Shown here in pieces: positions 24,622-32,403 of a DNA stretch of 64,000 nucleotides. Both the position numbers and the translations under genes were made by a program. Positions within the stretch are counted from its first letter, which is position 1. Each line of letters opens with the position of its first letter. The DNA comes from DASWDH01 sp035318505. GTDB taxonomy: Bacteria; Myxococcota_A; Polyangia; Polyangiales; Polyangiaceae. The stretch lies in assembly GCA_035318505.1 (NCBI GenBank), contig DATHEQ010000351.1, positions 1-64,000 of the forward strand. The letters run 5' to 3'. The notes beneath the pieces were generated by a model. It made no database searches and was not told where the DNA came from. It saw nothing but the letters and a program-made list of their open reading frames with translations.

Positions 24622-26498
24622 GGCGCATCGAGCGGCTCGGCGCGAACGACGGGACGCGCGTTCGGCTTGCATCGACCGCGCGTCGTCGTCTCCGCGAGAT
24701 CGGCAAAAGACTTGTCGCCCGGCGGTAAGTTTTTGATCCGTTCCACGAAATAGGTGTGCATCTTGGCGAGGTCGGCGAAGTTTTTCTCGGCGCACATCCG
24801 ACTGACGATTTGCTGCAGCGCCAATTGCGGATCTTGCGGGTGATACGAGGGAACGAGCGGGTCGTCGATGAAGGCGTCGAGCCCCGGCACCAGCGCGTCT
24901 GCCCTCGACCAGCCGCGGCCGAGCAGCGGCCACACCACCCATGCCGTCGCGAACGCGCGGCGGCCATTGCCCAAAAACGTGGCAAAATCAGCGGCCGACG
25001 CGCGGCCTCCCCCGAGATCACTCCACGCGCCCCAGGCGACGCGATCATTGCCGTAGCGATCGATTTGACTGAGTAAATAGAGAAGCGCGCCGCGCCGGCC
25101 AGGGTGCGTCTGCCAAACGCGAAGAGCCTCGTCCTGCATTTTGCCGGTATCGGTGGCCCCCACCTCGTCGGCGATGCCATGCGTGCCCGCCTTCCATAGG
25201 TTTTCTTCGGCTTCGATGCCGCGCCAGAAGACCGCGGCGGCGCGCGCTTGTTTCATGCGCATCAAGTTGCCGAGGGCCGTCTCCACCAGGACTTCGTCCT
25301 TTTGCGCGAGCATGAAATCGAGAAACTTCTTTTGCGCGGCCTCGGTTTCCACTGCGACACCGTAAAAATCATGTTCGCAGATCGCCGGTACGGTGCGCTC
25401 GCCGCGATTGTCGAGCTCGAAGGGGCAGATGATGAAGTCGAAAAGCTCGAGCAGCCGTTCGCGGCCCGGAACGAACTTCGGATGCCCCGCCTGCGCCCAT
25501 TCTTCGAAGACACGCAGACCGAAGGCCATGCGATCGAAGCCTGGAAATGCGAACGCAACCGGGCGCGACGGCGAGCGTTCTGGGGCGGGCTGCTTGACGA
25601 ACACCAACTTCGCCAGCGTGAAGCGCTCGAGATCGGTGAAGCGGTCCGCGCCTTTCTGCGTCCAACCGACCCAGGCCGCCTCCGCACGGTGAAACGAAGA
25701 CGCTACGGGCGATGCCTTCACGGCGTCCGGATAAACGAGGTAAGCGTCACGAAAGTAATTGCCCTCACTCAAGAGCCACTCGTGGATCGCGGCCTTCAAG
25801 TCTTGCGGCATCGCCACATCGTAGAAACGGATCGCTCTCTCGATTGAAAGCGCTCGCGCCTCGTTGGCGACCCCCTTCGCGGCCGCGGGATCATCGGGTT
25901 TCTTGGGGGGCGGTTTTTGCCCGGTGAGCGCCCGGAAGTAGGCCCACTTTTCGGGCACTGACACCCATCCCGGTACGCCTTTGGCGTACCGATCGGGCAA
26001 TCCCGCGTCGTATTCTGCTTCCAAGGCGAGAAGAGCGGCTTCGTGGGGAAGAAACGTGGACGCCTTGGCCGGGACGGTGACGGTGACGGAAGTTCGATCC
26101 GCGTCGTGCTTCACCGTCACTTTGGGCGCGGACGCGTCATAGCGAAACGACAACGTCTTCAATCGCGGTGCCATCTGCCCCCACATTTCCGGGCGCGTTC
26201 TCTTGAGCTCTCCCAGATCGTGGGCCGCGTTCTCGACGGCGGTGACGAGGCCGGTCTCGAACCACGAGCGGTACTCGCGCAGAAGCGCGACGTCGAGGTC
26301 GAGCGTCAGTGGACTGCCGGTCACCCCGGCCAGCGCGGACGTCGCCGTGCGCAGACGTGCCCCATGGCGATCGAAGGGAAGGTCGCCCGGATCGGCGGTG
26401 AACGTGATGTTGGCGTCGGGAGGAACGCGCGCGACGGGCGCGCATGACGCCATGCAAATAGCGACGAACGGGACGAAGTACGAAAGCGGAGCTCGCAT
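24579..26498 (-). CDS. large hypothetical lipoprotein
   Basis: A 639-residue exported protein. The signal MRAPLSYFVPFVAICMASC carries a lipobox-like end (Cys19). The mature sequence is rich in Trp, Phe, Ala and charged residues, without repeats or a known fold; segments such as LPHEAALLALEAEYDAGLPDR and FDRMAFGLRVFEEWAQ look helical. A metalloprotease-like HExxH was looked for and not found. The ORF's first codon is at 26525, but ATG 26498 begins the signal peptide. The last 43 bp overlap the 3' end of the protease gene on the other strand. Function unknown; probably cell-envelope. Confidence 0.72.
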   Translation of the reverse strand: MRAPLSYFVPFVAICMASCAPVARVPPDANITFTADPGDLPFDRHGARLRTATSALAGVTGSPLTLDLDVALLREYRSWFETGLVTAVENAAHDLGELKRTRPEMWGQMAPRLKTLSFRYDASAPKVTVKHDADRTSVTVTVPAKASTFLPHEAALLALEAEYDAGLPDRYAKGVPGWVSVPEKWAYFRALTGQKPPPKKPDDPAAAKGVANEARALSIERAIRFYDVAMPQDLKAAIHEWLLSEGNYFRDAYLVYPDAVKASPVASSFHRAEAAWVGWTQKGADRFTDLERFTLAKLVFVKQPAPERSPSRPVAFAFPGFDRMAFGLRVFEEWAQAGHPKFVPGRERLLELFDFIICPFELDNRGERTVPAICEHDFYGVAVETEAAQKKFLDFMLAQKDEVLVETALGNLMRMKQARAAAVFWRGIEAEENLWKAGTHGIADEVGATDTGKMQDEALRVWQTHPGRRGALLYLLSQIDRYGNDRVAWGAWSDLGGGRASAADFATFLGNGRRAFATAWVVWPLLGRGWSRADALVPGLDAFIDDPLVPSYHPQDPQLALQQIVSRMCAEKNFADLAKMHTYFVERIKNLPPGDKSFADLAETTTRGRCKPNARPVVRAEPLDAPQGRREAGSVAPSP

Positions 26499-26535
26499 AG
26501 AATCGGCCGCATCATACCGTGGCACGGCTGAATGG

Positions 26536-26934
26536 TCATCGATCCTGCTCCAGCGTTCGCTTCATCGCCGCCGAGCCCTGCTCCATCATGCCTTCCATGG
26601 CACCGGCAGCGTCGTCGGGCAGAAGGTCGGCAACCCACACGACGCGACATCGATCTTCGCCGTCGGGCTTCACCTCGAACGTCGCGTGATGGTGCGTGAG
26701 CTTCTCGGTTCGTACCGAATAGGCGAGCCGGCGCGCGTTGTCGTCGATGTGCACGATGACTTCGCGGACGACCCTGCCGTTGGCGAAAGTCACGATGCGA
26801 TCTTTGCCGTCCATCCGGCAATCGGTGACGAAGCCGGGAGCGAGTCGTGTGTGAACGGCGCCGATGTCTCGGAACACCGCCCACACCACCGGGGCAGGTG
26901 ATTCAATCAGTGTTTCTTTGCGGATTGAGGCCAT
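26536..26934 (-). CDS. SRPBCC (START-like) family protein
   Basis: A 132-residue single-domain protein. RKETLIESPAPVVWAVFRDI is the usual first strand and helix of the polyketide cyclase/SRPBCC fold, followed by antiparallel strands (VTFANGRVVREVIVHIDD, RRLAYSVR, HHATFEV, CRVVWVADLLP) and a long C-terminal helix (GAMEGMMEQGSAAMKRTL). The fold encloses a hydrophobic pocket and may bind or transform a small lipophilic molecule. Cytoplasmic, no signal. It lies 37 bp upstream (in its direction of transcription) of the hypothetical lipoprotein gene, so the pair could be co-transcribed. Confidence 0.88.
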   Translation of the reverse strand: MASIRKETLIESPAPVVWAVFRDIGAVHTRLAPGFVTDCRMDGKDRIVTFANGRVVREVIVHIDDNARRLAYSVRTEKLTHHHATFEVKPDGEDRCRVVWVADLLPDDAAGAMEGMMEQGSAAMKRTLEQDR

Positions 26935-27007
26935 GCCCTCTGCGTAGTCACGCCATGGGCCGCCGACTTGGTGAATCTTGCGCCCGCGTCGGACGAACGG
27001 AGGCCTT

Positions 27008-27925
27008 CTACCGGCTCACTCTCACGTTGTCGAATTCGCCGATACCACTGTCCGACGTGCCGACGCCGATCCCGCCGGTGGTGAGAAAAGTATCGGACGC
27101 CGTCACCAGCATCGCTCCGTCGACGTAGCCGGTCAGCGTGCTGCCGACGATGGACAGCTTCAGCGTGTACGACGTTCCGCTCACCATCGCAAACTTGATC
27201 TTGACCAGATTGGCGCTGCTGTTGTCGACGCGTTTACGAAGAATGATGTTGGAGCCGTCCAGGTAGAGAAAATAGTAATTTCGCATGTCGAGCACGCGGC
27301 CGAAGATGCCGATCATGCCGTCCGCCGACGTGCGTTTCACGGTCGCTTCGACCACTTGGTCCGTCCAGCGGTAGTCGCCCGAAACCGATATCACCCAATC
27401 GCTCACCACGGCCGATTGCGCGAAGACGTGATTGCCTGCCTCGCGCGTGACGACCGACCACACGGCGCCGAGCGTCGCATCGCCATCGAACCACGACGGC
27501 GTGGTGGAATTGCCGTCTTCGAAATCGTCGAAATAGATTTGCCCGCTAGGACCGGGAGGACCGCTGTCCGGTCGCGGCGCTCCGCCGGTGCCCGTCGACC
27601 CTCCCGTGCCCGAGGAACCGCCGCCGCCGGATCCTCCTTTGCCGCCGGCCCCGCCAGTTCCAGTCGAACCACCGGTCGCGCCCGAACCTCCGGTGCCGGT
27701 GGACCCGCCCGTCGACACGCCACCACTTCCGCCCGTCGATCCGCCGCTGCCAGTCGTTGCGCCTCCGCTTCCACCCGAACCGCTCGACGCGCCGGCCGAT
27801 CCACCGCTGCCCGACCCGCCGCCGGACGGTGTGCGCGGTAGGTCGGCGGTTTCCGCTTCGGCACACCCCGCTGCGCAGAGCACGACACCCAAACCGACTG
27901 CGCAAGCAAAAGAAAGCATTCGCAT
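27008..27925 (-). CDS. lipoprotein with Gly/Ser/Thr-rich linker and LamG-like domain
   Basis: A 305-residue surface protein. MRMLSFACAVGLGVVLCAAGC ends in a lipobox (Cys21). Residues 30-115 or so are an extended linker of GGS/GST/TGG units. The C-terminal 180 residues form a beta-rich domain beginning YFDDFEDGN and containing GRVLDMRNYYFLYLDG and TLTGYVDGAMLV, the pattern of concanavalin A/LamG-like carbohydrate-binding jelly rolls. Function is probably glycan or surface binding. It is 13 bp downstream of the vWA lipoprotein gene, on the same strand, so both are likely made together. Confidence 0.8.
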   Translation of the reverse strand: MRMLSFACAVGLGVVLCAAGCAEAETADLPRTPSGGGSGSGGSAGASSGSGGSGGATTGSGGSTGGSGGVSTGGSTGTGGSGATGGSTGTGGAGGKGGSGGGGSSGTGGSTGTGGAPRPDSGPPGPSGQIYFDDFEDGNSTTPSWFDGDATLGAVWSVVTREAGNHVFAQSAVVSDWVISVSGDYRWTDQVVEATVKRTSADGMIGIFGRVLDMRNYYFLYLDGSNIILRKRVDNSSANLVKIKFAMVSGTSYTLKLSIVGSTLTGYVDGAMLVTASDTFLTTGGIGVGTSDSGIGEFDNVRVSR

Positions 27926-27938
27926 GGCAAAACCCTGC

Positions 27939-29111
27939 CTATTTGATGACGACGCCGGGACAGCCGAAGATGATCTCGACCTTGTTCGCTCCAGCTGTTT
28001 TGATCTTGTCACACCATGATCCAAACACTTCGACCGCAGTCAGGTCTGCGTTCGTGTAGTCCCAGCCATCCGCGTGCGTCATGTCCTGGGGTGCCTTCGT
28101 CCCGTCGACCTTCACCGCGATGTTGTTCGGCACGGGTGGCTTCCCATTGAGCGGAAAGAGACAGGTTGAAACCACCCCGGTGATCGCTTGGAGTGCCAAC
28201 ACGAGATCGTTCTTGGTGTTGGCGAGGTAAAACTTCGTCGCCAGAGGATTCGGGTCGGGCCGCGCTTCGAGGCCTGCGACCGCCATCTGATTGAGGACGG
28301 TCGTGGCCGTCGCTTTCGTCGTAGCGACGCCCACCACGAAGGTGTGAAAACCAGCCGCAGCGGCCTCGGTAACGTTTTGCACGGCGTACGTGCGCGCGGA
28401 GTCGCTCGGGGTCGGACAGCTCGGTTCGCCGTCCGTCGCCAGCAGGATGTACCTGCGATTGTTGCTGGTGAGCGTCTTCAAATAGGCGACGGCCTGCTTG
28501 ATGGCTTCTCCCGTCGGCGTCCCGTTTCCTTCTGGGGTGGTCGCCGTAATGGCGCCCGTCATGGCGGTAGCGTTCGTCGCCGCCATGGGCACGTCGATCG
28601 CGCTCGTCACCCCGGTCGCGACGCACTCGCTGCCGCTTCCTTCGGGAAAAGACTTCAACCCCCAGAGCACGCTGGCGTCGGTACTGCGAATGACTTCATT
28701 GATTCCCGGGACCACGAGATCCCATTTGGACGTCGAAGCGGTGGCACCCGTTGGCGGGTCTTTCATGGAGGCGGAGCGATCGAGGACGAGCATGACCTCT
28801 GCCGGCTTGCGCTCGACCTCGAAATGCAGCTCGCCGCAATTGTCCTCGCCAGCATCTCGTGGACCCGCTCCACCGATGCCAATCCCGCTGCCTCCGGCTC
28901 CGGCGCCTCCCGTGCTCCCGGTGGTCGTCGTCGTTCCCGTCGTTCCCGTCGTAAAGATCGGTCCAGCGCCGCCCGCCCCAGCCGGATTACCGCGCTCTTG
29001 AGGATTGTCGGACGAACATCCGGCGAACCCGGTGAGTAACGCGGGCGCTAAGAACGGAAAGATCCAGAAGGACAACTTTCGACGCACAGCGGATCGGGCC
29101 GATAGTTCCAC
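27939..29111 (-). CDS. von Willebrand factor A domain lipoprotein
   Basis: A lipoprotein of up to 390 residues. The N-terminal hydrophobic segment ends in FAGC (about Cys32), followed by a Gly/Thr-rich linker (about 40-85). The vWA domain has a complete MIDAS: DRSASM (DxSxS, near 112), a mid-domain Thr in GNGTPTGEAIKQ, and LLATDGEPSC. Metal-dependent protein binding at the cell surface is the family role. The start is uncertain: GTG 29111, or GTG 29087 which would give a compact MRRKLSFW signal. It overlaps a possible small upstream gene and precedes the LamG-like lipoprotein gene. Confidence 0.85.
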   Translation of the reverse strand: MELSARSAVRRKLSFWIFPFLAPALLTGFAGCSSDNPQERGNPAGAGGAGPIFTTGTTGTTTTTGSTGGAGAGGSGIGIGGAGPRDAGEDNCGELHFEVERKPAEVMLVLDRSASMKDPPTGATASTSKWDLVVPGINEVIRSTDASVLWGLKSFPEGSGSECVATGVTSAIDVPMAATNATAMTGAITATTPEGNGTPTGEAIKQAVAYLKTLTSNNRRYILLATDGEPSCPTPSDSARTYAVQNVTEAAAAGFHTFVVGVATTKATATTVLNQMAVAGLEARPDPNPLATKFYLANTKNDLVLALQAITGVVSTCLFPLNGKPPVPNNIAVKVDGTKAPQDMTHADGWDYTNADLTAVEVFGSWCDKIKTAGANKVEIIFGCPGVVIK

Positions 29112-29317
29112 GGCGGGTTAATGCCGTACCGCGGTTCGATCGATCCTTTATTTGCGAGCTCACCCCCCGTCACGACGTTTCGAGAGCCTTTCGTCGGTCC
29201 GCGCCCGGCAACGCGAGGGGCGTTTCGGTTTGCGCAGAGGGCATCTTCTTCGACCCCAGCGCAGACCCAGTAGCGCTCATTGCACGCTGTCGAAAGAAGT
29301 GCCGCGATTGACGCCAA
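29048..29317 (-). CDS. possible small Cys-rich lipoprotein with unresolved start
   Basis: The frame from TTG 29317 encodes 89 residues, beginning MASIAALLSTACNERYWVC. Read further upstream, the same frame gives a plausible lipoprotein signal: a basic start (RGQRGYRRARW) and hydrophobic core (SAFASLFLASIAALLSTAC), but it contains no ATG, GTG or TTG before the stop at 29402-29404. The mature part has five Cys and no known motif. It overlaps the vWA gene start by up to 64 bp. It may be a real gene with a non-standard start, a frameshifted gene, or chance; I keep it at low confidence. Confidence 0.35.
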   Translation of the reverse strand: MASIAALLSTACNERYWVCAGVEEDALCANRNAPRVAGRGPTKGSRNVVTGGELANKGSIEPRYGINPPWNYRPDPLCVESCPSGSFRS

Positions 29318-29522
29318 GAACAGCGAGGCGAACGCCGAGTCGACGAGCCAACGGGCGCGCCGATAGCCACGTTGACCGCGGTCGAACGAGAACAGACAGA
29401 GTCATGGGCGAGCGCGTTCGGTGCCCGCTCGCGAGGAGAGTGTTCAACGAGGCGTCGATTTCCCGCGTTGCACCGGGCGCATTGACGGCCGCCACGCAGA
29501 CGTTCACGCTCCGCTTATCGCG
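29318..29522. promoter_or_regulatory. divergent gap before the MocR regulator
   Basis: About 200 bp between the possible small lipoprotein and MocR start at 29523. It would contain the mocR promoter and possibly those of the leftward lipoprotein genes. MocR regulators commonly bind their own divergent promoter regions, often at direct repeats, but I could not identify a convincing repeat pair here. Confidence 0.3.
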
Positions 29523-30986
29523 ATGAAGGTGTGGGACTTCAATCGCAAGCTCGACAAAAGAGCCGGCACACCGCTCTTTCTGCAGCTCGTCGCGCTCATC
29601 TGCTCGGAAATCGCCGATGGACGACTCGAAGCCGGAGCGCGCCTGCCGAGCAGCCGGCAGCTGGCACGACTACTGGGCGTCAACCGCAACACGGTGTTGT
29701 CCGCTTACGGAGAGCTCGTTGCGGAAGGTTGGGTCACGACGCGTCCCGCCGGAGGCACGTATGTCGGCGCGCGCCGTCCCGAGGCAAACCGTTCGCGCGC
29801 CGTTGCGCGCCGGCATCGCCCGACGAGCGCACCCTACGAAATTTCCGCAAAATGCAGCCCCGATCGCGTCGATCACGCGCCGCGCAGTCTCTTGCTCGCG
29901 CGCGGCGCGCCCGACGTGCGTCTCCTGCCCACGACGGAGCTGGCTCGGTCCTATCGTCGCGTCCTTCTGCGGCAAGGGCGCGAGCTGCTCTTCTACGGCG
30001 AGCCGCGTGGCTATAAGAAGCTCCGCGTTGCGTTGTCGAAGATGCTGACGTCGACGCGCGGCGTGCCGGCCGCGCCCGACACGTTGCTCGTAACGCGCGG
30101 CAGCCAAATGGCCATCGATCTCGTCGCGCGCGCACTCCTGTCGCCCGGTGACGTCATCGCCGTCGAGGCGCTCGGGCACCCGAGCGTGTGGAGCGCGCTG
30201 CGACTCACCGGTGCCGAGCTCGTACCGATCGCCGTCGACGCGAACGGCCTCTGCGTCGACGCACTCGAGCAGCTTGCCCTACGAAGGCGCGTCCGCGCCG
30301 TTTACGTGACGCCGCATCATCAATTTCCGACGACGGTCATTTTGCCGCCCGACCGACGCCGCGCGCTTCTCGCCCTTGCCCGCCACCACGGCATGGCCAT
30401 CATCGAGGACGATTACGATCACGAATTTCACTACGACGTCCCGCCCGTGGCGCCCATGGCGAGCGAAGACGATTCCGGCGTCGTCATCTACGTGGGGACA
30501 CTCTCGAAAATCCTGGCGCCGGGCCTACGTCTCGGATTCGTCGTCGCCCCACGCGATGTCACCGAGCGCTTGCTCGAGATTCGGATGGCCGCGGACCTTC
30601 AGGGCGATCACACGACCGAAGCAGCGGTGGCAGATCTGTTCGAAGAAGGTGAGGTTCAACGTCACGTGCGCCGCATGCAGGGCGTCTACCATCGACGCCG
30701 CGACGCGCTCGTCGGCGCGTTGCGGCGGACTCTCGGCCACGCCGTCCGCTTCACCGTGCCCGCGGGGGGCATGGCCATTTGGGCTGAAATTCTGCCCCCT
30801 CATGACGTCGAGACGTGGGCCGCCCGAGCCGCGCCGCTCGGTGTCGTCTTCCGCGGCGCGGCTTGCTACGACTTTCACGGTCGCGCCATCCCATTCGCGC
30901 GCCTCGGTTTCACGTTCCTTCGCGAAGCCGAGCTCGCCGAAGCGGTGTGCCGCATGAGTCGCGTTCTCATCGCCCCCGCACCGTGA
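29523..30986 (+). CDS. MocR/PdxR-type GntR-family transcriptional regulator with aminotransferase domain
   Basis: A 487-residue regulator. The N-terminal winged helix (about 10-80) has SSRQLARLLGVNRNTVLSAY as the recognition region, typical GntR. A linker is followed by a fold-type I aminotransferase domain (about 120-480) with YVTPHHQFPTTVILPPDRR, IIEDDYDHEFHYD (PLP Asp) and YVGTLSKILAPGLRLGFV, where the Lys would bind PLP. Such proteins sense PLP or amino compounds and control vitamin B6, GABA or taurine genes. No target gene of these pathways is adjacent. ATG 29523 gives the conserved start. The 3' end overlaps the convergent gene by 20 bp. Confidence 0.93.
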   Translation: MKVWDFNRKLDKRAGTPLFLQLVALICSEIADGRLEAGARLPSSRQLARLLGVNRNTVLSAYGELVAEGWVTTRPAGGTYVGARRPEANRSRAVARRHRPTSAPYEISAKCSPDRVDHAPRSLLLARGAPDVRLLPTTELARSYRRVLLRQGRELLFYGEPRGYKKLRVALSKMLTSTRGVPAAPDTLLVTRGSQMAIDLVARALLSPGDVIAVEALGHPSVWSALRLTGAELVPIAVDANGLCVDALEQLALRRRVRAVYVTPHHQFPTTVILPPDRRRALLALARHHGMAIIEDDYDHEFHYDVPPVAPMASEDDSGVVIYVGTLSKILAPGLRLGFVVAPRDVTERLLEIRMAADLQGDHTTEAAVADLFEEGEVQRHVRRMQGVYHRRRDALVGALRRTLGHAVRFTVPAGGMAIWAEILPPHDVETWAARAAPLGVVFRGAACYDFHGRAIPFARLGFTFLREAELAEAVCRMSRVLIAPAP

Positions 30987-31716
30987 GGGTCCAATCGATC
31001 GTCACGTCGGTTCCCTTGGTATCGGTCGCGCGAATGGAAAGGCTGTGCAGCCCCTCGTCGAGCCCCTTCAGCATCATGAAATAGCCGTCCACCACCGCCG
31101 GCTGTCGAGATCCGGTGATGCAGCCGTCGAGGACCGGCTGCAGGCTCACATCGCCGCGGATGGGAAAGAGACGTGGGCTCGCAAAGCGGTAGTCGAAGGG
31201 GCGAGCAAGCGTACGTCCGTCGAGCGCTATCGTCAGACCATTGACCCTATCGACCGAGGGCCGCGCTCCGTCACGCAAAAAATCGTAGAGCGACTGCCCC
31301 GGCGCCGGATGAAAGTCAGGATTGGGGCAGGGATAATCGTTCAAAATGCCCGACGGACTGATGAGAATCGGTTTGCCACTGGGAAGCGTGCACGTCCGCC
31401 GAACCGTCGCGGCGCCCCCTGGATCGAGCGTGCTCGCCAAATACCAAACCGGCCCGTGTTGATCCTCGCCGCAATGCGCTCCGCTCGCGTCGAGCTCTGG
31501 ATTTCGCTCAGCGGGAATGGCGAAGATCCATTGCCACCATCGCTCCCCCCATTGGGCCATGCTCTGGCCAAAAGGGTGGGCCCCCGGCGCAAAAACGAGA
31601 GCGCGGTCAGACTGCTGCTCGAGCGGCGTCGAGTCGACCGCGTCGTCAGACTCAGCCGCCGCGCCGCAGCCAATCGACAATGAAACGAACATCAATGCAA
31701 TGGGCGTCGTTCTCAT
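30967..31716 (-). CDS. secreted lipoprotein with Trp-rich motif
   Basis: A 249-residue exported protein of unknown function. MRTTPIALMFVSLSIGC ends in lipobox SIGC (Cys17). The mature N-terminus has GQSMAQWGERWWQWIFAIP, an unusual cluster of Trp residues. Four Cys (CGEDQHGPVWYL, CTLPSGKPI, YPCPNPDF, DGCITGS) may form disulfides. The C-terminus resembles an immunoglobulin-like strand pattern. I believe similar proteins with the WGERWWQW block exist in several bacteria but I do not know a function. ATG 31716 starts the signal peptide. Converges with the MocR gene. Confidence 0.75.
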   Translation of the reverse strand: MRTTPIALMFVSLSIGCGAAAESDDAVDSTPLEQQSDRALVFAPGAHPFGQSMAQWGERWWQWIFAIPAERNPELDASGAHCGEDQHGPVWYLASTLDPGGAATVRRTCTLPSGKPILISPSGILNDYPCPNPDFHPAPGQSLYDFLRDGARPSVDRVNGLTIALDGRTLARPFDYRFASPRLFPIRGDVSLQPVLDGCITGSRQPAVVDGYFMMLKGLDEGLHSLSIRATDTKGTDVTIDWTLTVRGR

Positions 31717-31793
31717 GCGTCCCTCCGAGCGGTGAACATGTGTGAAATGGACGGCAAGGGGCAGATCCAGATCGGAGATGGTCACCGGGCCAG

Positions 31794-32149
31794 TTGAGCG
31801 GAGGGCGAGGTGCGAGAAAGACCCGTTGCGCCTCGCTCCATGGGTTCACGCTGCACGGAGCGACTCGCGCCGGCGGTTCGACGCCGTCGGACGCGAGGCA
31901 AGGCGTTGCAGCGCAGCGTGTGGGGCTCGAAGGGTGGCGCTTTCACGATCTGCACCACTTCTTCGTTACGTCTTCTTTCGAGCGGGCGTCGGTGCACCTT
32001 CGGTGCAGGCTCTCGCAAGGCGCGCGCACCTCGTCACGACGCAGCGCTACGCGCACGCTTCGGCGACGATCCGAGGGACGCGGTGCATGGTCGGGGGCAA
32101 CAGTGGGGCAACAGCCCAAAGAGGAAGGTTGACGCGGGCTGACCCATAG
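31794..32149 (+). pseudogene. tyrosine recombinase (integrase) C-terminal remnant, frameshifted
   Basis: The last third of a phage/ICE-type integrase, split between two frames. One frame gives VGLEGWRFHDLHHFFVT (31920-31970), which matches the HDLRHTF box holding the catalytic Arg, although here the Arg is replaced by His. The next frame gives FFRAGVGAPSVQALARRAHL then VTTQRYAHAS, where HxxTTQRYAH contains the catalytic Tyr. A one-base change near 31970-31976 joins them. The N-terminal and most of the catalytic domain are missing. The remnant runs towards tRNA-Ser 30 bp downstream, a usual neighbour for such elements. It cannot be active as it stands. Confidence 0.8.
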
Positions 32150-32178
32150 TGAAGATTTCCCCGACCGAACAAGTACTT

Positions 32179-32268
32179 GGAGGAGTGGCCGAGTGGTCGA
32201 AGGCAGCGGTTTTGAAAACCGCCGTACTCGTAAGGGTACCAGGGGTTCGAATCCCTTCTCCTCCGCCA
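32179..32268 (+). tRNA. tRNA-Ser (anticodon UGA)
   Basis: A 90-nt class II tRNA including an encoded CCA end. The acceptor stem GGAGGAG (32179-32185) pairs with CTCCTCC (32258-32264). The anticodon stem GCGGT/ACCGC flanks the loop TTTGAAA with anticodon TGA at 32213-32215. The long variable arm and GGTTCGAATCC T-arm are present. It reads UCA and, by wobble, other UCN codons, and is a substrate of serS in this window. Confidence 0.97.
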
Positions 32269-32275
32269 AGTCAAC

Positions 32276-32300
32276 ACAGGGGATTTCGAATCGCCCCTGT
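32276..32300 (+). terminator. hairpin downstream of tRNA-Ser
   Basis: ACAGGGG (32276-32282) pairs perfectly with CCCCTGT (32294-32300), with a small inner ATT/AAT extension. It begins 8 bp after the tRNA CCA end, where a terminator or processing signal would be expected. There is no T run, so intrinsic termination is uncertain. Confidence 0.45.
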
Positions 32301-32403
32301 CGGACGCGAACGGCACCAAACGGGTGCCGTCAGCGGCTCCTTGGGCTTGCGAGGCGCCCGCGTCCGTCAGTGCACGCGGGGCCAAATTCCGACGCGCGAC
32401 GGC

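Noticed and set aside
23053..24942. 629-codon minus-strand frame
   Set aside because: Antisense to the protease; Arg/Ala-rich low complexity created by the GC-rich repeats of the true gene.
27590..27840. Short repeated units that at first look like a CRISPR or tandem repeat array
   Set aside because: They are codons of the Gly/Ser/Thr-rich stalk of a lipoprotein; units vary and no spacers are present.
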